Shown one piece after another: positions 22,468-30,679 of a stretch of 64,000 nucleotides of DNA. Numbering within the stretch: position 1 is the first letter of the stretch; every line of letters begins with the position of its first letter. The position numbers were made by a program, and so were the translations under genes. This DNA is from Ascidia mentula (taxonomy: Eukaryota; Chordata; Ascidiacea; Phlebobranchia; Ascidiidae), in contig OX387199.1 in NCBI GenBank assembly GCA_947561715.1, positions 13,521,001 through 13,585,000 on the forward strand, written 5' to 3'. The notes beneath the pieces are model-generated. The model was not told where the DNA came from. It ran no database searches and saw nothing but the letters and a program-made list of their open reading frames with translations.

Positions 22468-23754
22468 TTAAATTGTGGTTTGGTTAAAATCAATTGGTAT
22501 TCGGACCCCACAGTTACATGTTATTTTTTCTTTTGGTTTCAAACGGTAAAATTCCTTACACATGCATTGAACGCATAATGCGTCACAGCCCGGGCATCTT
22601 AATTTGGTCCCGTAATTCACAGCAGGGCTCCAAAACCCGCATTCACATTTTATATGTCGTTTCTCGCAGACGCAAGAGAAGTCACTGACCTCACTAGGTA
22701 TCCTTGTTCTGCAGCACTTGGTATAATTGTTGCTTCTCCTCCTCCTCCTCTTTCTTGGTTGCGGGGTGCTTGTTTTAATTCCAAGTGTAATGAGCCCGAT
22801 ATTGGCTGCTGGTGAGAGGGAGTCGGATGGAACTCCAGGTGATGAGGTGGTGGTAGTTGTGATGGAGGTGGAGGTGGTGTCATTGTCGGAGCTCCTCTTG
22901 CGTTGGGAATGTTGCTCTTCTAGATGATGGGGATCTTCCTGCTGTTGGGGATGATGGTCTTCAGGTTGCAGGTTCTCTTGTTGCCGTTGTTCTTCGGGTT
23001 GTTGTTGCTCTTCAGGAAGGGGGTGTTGCTGCTGCTGCTGCTGCTGTTGTTGTAGTTGTTGCTGCACCTGCTGGCGTTGTTGTTGTTTGCGCAGCAGCAG
23101 CTGTGGGCAGTCTTCTTTTTCATGCCCACGCTCCTTGCAGTAGTTGCAGTGGGCTGGTTGGCTTGGGTAGAAAATAGAAAGTTTTTCGTTTTCGACCCAT
23201 ACCTCTCTAGGGATTGGATTCTCCTGGAGTGCTGATGTCTTCATCATGAAGGCTCGTTTGCCTGCGTCTTTTCTGCGTTTATCAAGCATATTCCAGTTCT
23301 TGGTGACTGGTGCATGTTTTTCCAGGTGATGGAGGAGTGTCTGCTGGCTCATCCACGGAGGCACGTAGGAGATGACGGTCCGTTCGATGTCCTCCGTGAA
23401 TGGCTCAGCGTACACAGGTTTGCCCGTCTCCATTAGTTCGGTGGCGAACTGCTTAGCAAGTGCTTCGTTATTGTTAAAAAATGTCACCTTGCCGCCAGGG
23501 TACTGGATGAAGCCTTTAAGGTTGACCAGATTGAACTTCATGGTGTCGAGTATTCCGTATATTTCGTCTCGCTTCAGTCCCGGGTTGAAACGGGCCTCGA
23601 CCTCGCCTCTTCGGTCCAAGGTGTAGGGGTCTGTCTTCGTTTGTGCTGCTGATGAGGATGACGCCACTGCTGCATAGCTTCTTGTTGGTGGCGGTAGCGC
23701 TGGTTGTTGAACCTGGGACATGGCTAATTCTCGAGCCCTGAAAAGGGCTGCCAC
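22468..23754 (-). CDS. LINE ORF1 protein, intact frame (428 aa)
   Basis: The open frame has these parts in order: an Ala/Ser/Pro-rich N-terminus (1-45); an RRM-like region with VTFFNNNEALAKQF and SYVPPWMSQQTLL (about 60-180); a CCHC zinc knuckle CNYCKERGHEKEDC (about 202-215); a long Gln-rich stretch (about 225-280); a Ser/Thr linker; and a Cys-rich tail with KRHIKCECGFWSP, CPGCDALCVQC and CNCG. It would bind the element's RNA and act as a nucleic-acid chaperone. The frame is whole, unlike the ORF2 after it. The tail, with about 15 cysteines, is not usual in well-known L1 ORF1 proteins and may be a separate zinc-binding module. Confidence 0.8.
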   Translation of the reverse strand: MAALFRARELAMSQVQQPALPPPTRSYAAVASSSSAAQTKTDPYTLDRRGEVEARFNPGLKRDEIYGILDTMKFNLVNLKGFIQYPGGKVTFFNNNEALAKQFATELMETGKPVYAEPFTEDIERTVISYVPPWMSQQTLLHHLEKHAPVTKNWNMLDKRRKDAGKRAFMMKTSALQENPIPREVWVENEKLSIFYPSQPAHCNYCKERGHEKEDCPQLLLRKQQQRQQVQQQLQQQQQQQQQHPLPEEQQQPEEQRQQENLQPEDHHPQQQEDPHHLEEQHSQRKRSSDNDTTSTSITTTTTSSPGVPSDSLSPAANIGLITLGIKTSTPQPRKRRRRRSNNYTKCCRTRIPSEVSDFSCVCEKRHIKCECGFWSPAVNYGTKLRCPGCDALCVQCMCKEFYRLKPKEKITCNCGVRIPIDFNQTTI

Positions 23755-24176
23755 TCGACACAGGTTTTGTTGCTCAGAGTCGAGAAGATGCTCAGAGTTG
23801 ACAGCAAATTCACACGTCTTCTTCTTATGTTTCTTCTCGGCTTATATATGGCTCTATTGCAAACAATCTTGCGTTTGCTAGTGTGCCAACTCGGTCTCGT
23901 CGGTACTTCTTCAGTAAACGAATGTCCAAGTTTTGCTAAAGACTGTCCAAGTTTTGCTAAAAACAACGAGGAAAGTACTGACGAGACCGTGTCTCGAAGA
24001 AGGAAAAGACTTCGAATGATGCCCACCGGCCGTTCGGACGGCTTTATATACTTTCGCGCCGCTTTCCTATTGGCCCGCGCTAAATTCACCCTTCAACCAA
24101 TCGGCGCCTGGCTTTGTTTGAACAAAACGCGAAGGGCCACCTCTCAAAACCTGGAACAATTTGTTTTATTTGTTTT

Positions 24177-25777
24177 TCAAAATGTTTAATAACTCCTCTT
24201 TTTGTAAAGACATATGTTGGATAGATAGTGCAGTTCTGCATGAAGTGTTTTTTTCCCAAAATGTCAGATTGTAGCCATTGTAAACCAGATAAGATAGGGC
24301 CAAATTTTGCTGCTTAATTTTAAAGATTGTATTTACTTGGTTAACCATACTTAAATCTGGCCGCTTTTAATCTTTAATGGAAATAATAAATAAATAGTGG
24401 CAACTACCTAAAAAAATTTGACATAATTAAATAAATTCCTGTGCCATTTTTTATATTCCACTGGTTTTGAGCAATTCATGCCACATATGAGCCGATGCTC
24501 TGTGAATATTAATGAACTTGCTTTTGTTGTACTAGTAATCTACCTTACATTTTTCCCACACATCACTGAGTTTTATATTTGATTTCATTGTAAATATTTG
24601 GTTGTATATTGACAATTTTTTCCGAAAGTTCACCTTTAAATGTTGATTAGTCCAATATCCCCGAGAAGAAAAACATATTTTTGTCAAAATATTGGCACAC
24701 ATAACAGAAGTATATTTTTTTACTCTTATCATAACACTTGGTTGAATGCTCATGACACAGTTGAAAATATGTAATGTTTTGTTGAACTAAACATAATTGC
24801 CTTTTGTTTCAGCAAAATTGGACCTTAATATATTAACAACCTTTTTCACTAGTCATTTTTTTCTTCGCAGATTAGTTTTAAGTAAAACACAACAGAATTT
24901 GATTTAGATATGTATTAAAATGCTTCTGAGAGAAACATGTCGTGTTGAAGAAAGAGATGAAAGTTTTCAGAATTTGCTCGTATGCAAACACTTAATTGGA
25001 AGTATTCCCACTGCCCTTGAGTATTTGCAAGCAATCAACATATATTTTAAGCAATGTGGAGCCAATAATATGAATTGTGTATAAGCTGCAGACAGATGGC
25101 CACTGTTTCGACCTAAACATATATTTTGTCAAGGCTTAGCTTTTTCAAACCCATATTATGCACAAAAATGTTGTTTTGTGCTGGACTTTACTGTCAGCAG
25201 TATGAACATGGTGTTGGCGAGGTATTTCCTAATATCAACTGATTTTGGTAATTTGGTTCATTATGATATCTCCATCTTCATCAAAATACAGAAATCGCAG
25301 AAAAAAGCAGTCATACTATCATTTGTCAACTATTTGTCAAATGCCCTGTTTTGCAAAATAAATATTCCCAAACAGCCGCATTACTGTGTGCAGAGATACT
25401 AAGCAAGTAGTTGATTTTACATAACAAGCATAGTGGTTGATAATATTACTCGATTTAGCCTCTCATTGCTTGCAAACAGCAAAAGCGCGCAATTATTTGT
25501 TCATATTTTGACCCAAAAGGCAGTACACAGCAAATCGCCTTAAAAAATTATGCGACGCGATTTATTCAAAATCATCCACACATTTCAAAAGACGAAGGAC
25601 CAAACTTCCTGTTTCTTTAAAAAAGTTTTAAATTTTGTTCTATTTAATGGGTTTTTAAGCCGCTTAAAAAACACCAAAATCGCATTTAACCCAATGCATT
25701 TTTCATTTCGCGTAAAGTGTTACTCATGCGTGACGGCGCACTTTCAGCGGAGTTTCCATTCCATGTTTTAGTATTCT
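24177..25777 (+). mobile_element. TIR element, copy A' (right part)
   Basis: From CAAAATGTTTAATAACTCC onward this copy tracks 1,680-3,291 at about 90% identity by eye. It ends with CCATGTTTTAGTATTCT at 25,777. Its left about 450 bp are missing, the join to the LINE 5' region lying near 24,177. A homologous left end lies inverted at 28,813-29,206. Just right of the end (about 25,783-25,826) a short inverted piece of its own subterminal region follows. No coding capacity is recognised. Confidence 0.75.
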
Positions 25778-25839
25778 ATGCGTGTTTTTTAAGGGGCTTA
25801 AAAACCCATTAAATAGAACAAAATAAAAAATTCCAGCCA

Positions 25840-27845
25840 GCCGAGTGAAAAAGAATTATCGTCAACGTTTACACACAATCAGAGTCAACCGATCGACTGA
25901 TGAATCACTATTCACCTCTTCATAAATTAAAGACATCGGTCGCGTGGCTGCTACGATTCAAGTCATTCCTGCGTTCAAAGGTTTCTACAAACACTGGCAA
26001 ATTAAGAGTGGATGAGTTAAAGAATGCGGAATTGGAAATAATCAAGTACGTACAACGTCGGTGCTTCGCTCCCGTCATTGACAGAAACTGAAGAAGTCGC
26101 AATATGCCAGTTCGTTGGCGAAGCTTAACCCCTAGCTATTTGATGAAATTCTGCGGATTGGTGGGAGGTTGGAGAAGGCGCCAATTGCCTTCGACGCAAA
26201 ACACCCGATTATACTGCCGTATGATCACGACTTGACAACACTTGTTATTTTGCGCCACCATCGCGAGGTTGGCCACTGCGGAACTGGCCACACATAGACT
26301 TCGCTGCGTCATCGCTTTTGGATCATAATGGTGCCGCAGTTAGGAAGGAACTCAGCAAATGTATGCTGTGTCGCAAAAGGAATGTTCGACGTGGACAACA
26401 ACAAATGGCTGACTTGCCATTGCCCGACTGAAGCCCGACGAGCCGCCGTTTTCCTACGTTGGCATCGACTACTTTGGCCCATTCATGGTGAAACGAGGAA
26501 GGAGTGAGACAAAGAGCTACGGGTGCATTTTCACCTGCTTGACTATGCGAGCTGTACATATTGAGGTGTCGCCCAACTTGTCTACGGGCGCGTTTATTAA
26601 CGCTTTGCGTCGATTTATTGGAAGAAGAGGCCGACCAAAAGAAATATACAGCGATAATGGAACTAACTTTGTAGGTGCCGAAAGGGTCCTACGTGAAGGA
26701 CTGCAAGGACTCCAGCAATCCCGCCTAGAATCGTACTTCAAACGACAAGAAATTAAGTGGAACTTCAATTGTCCTGCTGCTTTACATATGGGAGGTTCGT
26801 GGGAGAGAATGATCAGATCGATTCGTCGCATTTTAAACACGATGCTTACAAGGAACCCAACGATTGGCGGGGACATGCTGCAAACCTTGATGATCGAAGT
26901 GGAAGGCATTTCGAGGCCGTTAACGCCAATCAGTTTCACCTGTACAGAAGATGAGCCACTTACGCCCAATCATCTGTTGTTGGGTCGTGCTTGCGACAGC
27001 ATTCCGGTTGGGCTTATCGATCCCAAAGATTGCTACAGTCGAAGGCGGTGGAAATACATTCAATACCTCGCCGACGAATTTTGGAGAAGATGGTCACGAG
27101 AATATTTACCCACGATTGCCTTGCGTCAGAAGTGGCCCGACCGACAACGCAATTTTCAAACCGGAGTTGTGGTGATGATTGTAGATGAGACACAACCCCG
27201 ACGTCGTTGGGAAATGGGACGGGTTCTGCGTGCGTTCCCGGACGGTCACGGTGTTGTCCGTCAGGTCGTAGTGAAAACGCAATCTAGCTCCACATATAAA
27301 CGGCCGATTGCAAAATTGTGCTTGCTCTGTGAGGCGAGCACGACAAACGAATAAGTGCATCTGACGCATTCAGGCCACGCAGTCGTCGAACTGATCCTGA
27401 ATTGCGGTGCACAGGATCCTAAACTGATGAAGATAGATCATAGACGCTATGTTGATCTTGTTTGCCGCTTAACAAATGCGGCACATTTCATATGCCAGGC
27501 TGTAGCTTGCTCACCGGCGGCACGCATGTTGCTATCTTTACTTCGTGATTTCAATGTTTTCTTTGTTCATTTGTAAATGTGTTTGCAGTGAACCACACAT
27601 TTAAGGGGGAGAATGTAACATTTCAAAATCACTCTGGCATACTACTGCGTCATACAGTACGTCTAAGTGACATAACAATGCTATTAGAACTGCATTTCTT
27701 TCGGCCATGCTTGGTAACTTAGTTGTTAAGGTGTGTGTTGTATAGTATAGGGTGCTCTGAAGTTATAGGTATATTGTGCTGCAGTAAAAGTTAATCGATT
27801 CTATTTGAATAAGGCAATATAGAAAATAAATAATTTAACAAAACA
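25840..27845 (+). mobile_element. BEL/Pao retrotransposon fragment (integrase and 3' LTR)
   Basis: Plus-strand coding at 26,485-27,354 contains MRAVHIEVSPNLSTGAFINA, YSDNGTNFVGAERVL and NFNCPAALHMGGSWERMIRS. These are the DD35E integrase blocks of BEL/Pao elements. The DUF5641-like C-terminus follows (TPNHLLLGRA, EFWRRWSREYLPTI, VVVMIVDETQPRRRWEMGRV). Upstream (25,900-26,480) are decayed pol remnants. A purine run AAGGGGGAGAA (27,603-27,613) stands right before TGTAACATTTC, the likely start of the 3' LTR (27,614 to about 27,845). The 5' half is absent. The integrase frame itself is open over about 290 codons; the copy as a whole is broken. Confidence 0.8.
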
Positions 27846-28812
27846 ACTGAATCTAGTTTACTGATGATGTCTTCCTGGCTCAAAACTTCGGTGAGCATAT
27901 ATTTTAGCTTTTAATTGTAGCATACGGGTAACACGGTTTATCAATGCTTTAGGCCGCATATCAGTATTAAATTCCAAAAATCACGGTTTGAAGGCTATCA
28001 GCATTAATACCCATACTGAGTGATTTGCTTTTTTGACAACAACAATTCCTGTGGTACTATTTCAAGACCCATGAAGATCTACTGGTACTATTCAAAGAGA
28101 AAAAACAATTGATTGCAGCTGCATCCGCGAAAACATCTTTTGTCCCATAGGATAGCAAAAACAGTGCCAGGGGGCAACCAAAGCAACTTTACTGTGACAA
28201 TTTTTTTTGCCATTGCGAAGAAAAGGGTTAGGGCCAACATTAAATTGCAAATTGGATGAGGTTTTTGTGATTAATTTTTTCGGAAAACCAACTTACATTT
28301 TTTGCAGCCTATATTTAGCTAAAATAATGCCCCCTTGGGGGCCCTTTAAGCAACTACCTTGCAACTAATTTTGACCTGAATGCGTAGACAAGGGGCGGGC
28401 CTAACATAAAATCACAAATTAAGGTATACTTCTGTGTTTCAATTTTCAGCTACATCCCCTTGAACATTTTGATGCTTTTTCAACTAAATTTTTCACAGCA
28501 CCCAGCACCAAATGTCTAGCTGATTGAGAAGGGCAAAAAATGCACTAAAACTGCACCAAACACGCTGAAAATCGACCTGGCTAAAGCACGTGACTCCCTG
28601 CTCAATCAACCCGAAAATTTATTGCAACGCATCAGCGGTTGCCTTGTGACATCACTGAGTTTCTCTATGACAGGGGAGTACAAGACGGGCATTCCCCGCG
28701 GGCGAAATGATTTACTGATTTACGGTCTTTACAGAAAACCGTGTTCGTGTTCGTGTTCGTGTGGTGTGACGGCCTCGCGGTGCCAGGCGCGGAAAATTCT
28801 GCCGTTACAGTT
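27846..28812. other. Stretch without a recognised gene
   Basis: There is no coding or RNA signature. A short GTGTTC-type microsatellite lies at about 28,744-28,762. The rest is unremarkable sequence between the BEL fragment and the inverted TIR copy. Confidence 0.5.
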
Positions 28813-29206
28813 ATATATTAGGTTTCTGCTTCCCATGATTGCTTTTTAGGCAGATATGCAACCTAAAACATTACGTCATCACTTGTATGACGTGATTACA
28901 TGTCTTACGCCATCTTTAAGGTTGACGCGATGACGTATTAAAAATTTTTCAGTCAGTAAGGTGACTTGTACAACACGGTTAAAAAGTGTATTATAGCGCG
29001 TCATAATTAAAATCATTCACATATTTTAAAAGATTAAGGATGAAACTACTTGAATTACATTTAAATAAATTCTTGTGGTTACATTAACTTGAGTTTTTCC
29101 CCGCCGAAAAACGCCAAAATCGCATTTAACCCAATGCATTTTCATTTTGCGTAAAGTGTTACTCATGCGTGACGAAAAGAGTTTCCATTCCATGTTTTAG
29201 TATTCT
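28813..29206 (-). repeat. Inverted copy of the left end of TIR element A
   Basis: The reverse complement of this block matches 1,227-1,628 along its whole length with only about 5% differences by eye. It includes the terminal AGAATACTAAAACATGG, the AGTTAATGTAACCACAAGAA block and the internal CTGCCTAAAAAGCAATCATG. It therefore forms, with 1,227-1,628, an inverted repeat of about 390 bp spanning 28 kb. Confidence 0.9.
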
Positions 29207-29594
29207 GTGGTGGATCAAGTGATGGAAAAAACTTTGTGACCCGGTTTAAAAACCAGAGGGATGTTGGTTGATAAAAAAAATTGCCAAAATATGGGATGTA
29301 TGGTTAATATTGTTTAAATTTGAGAAGTGGCGCGTTTTTTCTCGCGAACAAGTTTAATATTTTTGGATAGTATGTACGCCAAAGAATATCTGCGCTTAAG
29401 GATTTCAGATGCTTACTTATGGTTATGACATTGCAAACATTTCATATTCGAATATAAATGTAATTTTTTTTTAAATTTTTTCTTCGTTGCAAAGTTCAGC
29501 CTGTGATCTATGATTTTTTTTGTCAATTAACATCCCTCTGGTGGTGTAAAATCATCTTTCTGTGAAATAAGGCAAAAATCACCACCGTCATTTG

Positions 29595-30589
29595 GGCGAA
29601 ATGGAAATTGGTTAAGACCGAAATTATTTCACGCATGCGTGAACACGGCTTCAACAATTGTGTTCACACAAAATAAGCATTAACTCACGAAAAAACATAA
29701 ATGAGTTGTAATAACAAACATTTCAATCAGCAAAGTCTCCAATATTTGCAAAACAATATCTATACTTTATAATTGCAATTTTTGAACACCTATAAAGTAT
29801 ATCGCAAAGAAATGGGTTTGACTGCGGTCACGCTGTGTGAATCCCAGCATTCGGGTATTTATGGCGCTGCATACAAGTGCCAATTTAATAATGTTCTGGG
29901 ACATAGAATTTTTTAAAAATTGGTGTAGAATAGGCTCAGAACATGTAGATTACATTACAATAACGTTTTTTGAACACCTATAAAGTATATCGCAACGAAA
30001 TAGGTTTGACTGCGGTCACGCTGTGTGAATCCCAGCATTCGCGTATTTAACATTTAATAATGTTTTGGGCCATAGGATTTTTTGAAAATTGGTGTAGAAT
30101 AGGCTTAGAACATGTAGATCACATTACAATAGCGTTTTTTGAACACCTATAAAATTCTATGTCCCGGATTATTATTAAATTGGCACTTGTATGCAGCGCC
30201 ATAAATACGCGAATGCTTGGATTCACACAACGTGACCGCGTTCAAACCCATATCGTTGCGATGTACTTTACAGGTGTTCAAAAAACGCTATTGTAATGTG
30301 ATCTACATGTTCTGAGCCTATTCTACACCAATTTTTAAAAAATTATGTGGCCGGAACATTGTTAAATTGGCACTTGTATGCAGCGCCGCTAACGCTGACT
30401 GCTACTCTTTGAGTCAAAGCCTTTGACGAATAATGCGCATGCATGCTGGGATTCACTCAGCGTGACCGCAGTCAACCCATTTTTGTTTTTTTCGTGAGTT
30501 AATGCTTATTTTTGTGTGAACACAATTGTTTGAAGACGTGTTCACTCATGCGTGAAATAATTTCGGTCTTAACCAATTTCCATTTCGCC
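29595..30589. mobile_element. Foldback-type element with ~100-bp TIRs and internal repeat units
   Basis: GGCGAAATGGAAATTGG (29,595) and its complement ending at 30,589 start inverted repeats of about 100 bp. They include the GTGAACAC...ACAATTGTGTTCACAC region and its complement. Between them a unit of about 165-190 bp (TTTTTGAACACCTATAAAG ... GTGTAGAATAGGCTCAGAAC) occurs in direct copies (about 29,777 and 29,967) and then inverted (about 30,150-30,345). No coding and no clear target duplication were seen. It ends about 90 bp before the LRPPRC-like start codon. Confidence 0.75.
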
Positions 30590-30679
30590 GAATCTGCCAG
30601 AATGAGGTTGGTTTGGTTGTGAAGTCATAGAGGTGAAAACGTGTATTTTATTCTTGACACCGAATCGTATCTGCCAAAT

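Larger units (their letters stand above)
19290..24150 (-). mobile_element. Tx1/L1-type LINE chimera, minus strand
   Basis: Reading the minus strand: a promoter-like 5' region (about 24,150-23,755); a complete ORF1 (23,754-22,468); the first codons of an endonuclease (22,349 to about 22,300, KICTLNVNGMGLATKR); then abruptly a second, diverged ORF1 joined in its middle (about 22,295-21,356). After that comes a second endonuclease start (about 21,160, again KICTLNVNGMGLATKR). A decayed endonuclease/RT region follows, including PEGQREAVDSIVAGFVGG near 20,085. The C-terminal zinc-binding segment is at 19,956-19,681 (CTFCSNKYENNNHLFFEC), with an A-rich 3' tail near 19,318-19,350. It inserted just upstream of the Polinton capsid start. 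ORF2 has many stops and frame changes and lacks most of the RT core. Confidence 0.75.

Noticed and set aside
29595-30589. CRISPR-like array from the repeated units
   Set aside because: Units are 165-190 bp, occur in both orientations and lie between TIRs in a eukaryotic genome.
30641-30679. Upstream start for the LRPPRC-like protein
   Set aside because: The extension begins with GTG, not ATG. The first ATG in frame is at 30,680 and gives a proper mitochondrial presequence.
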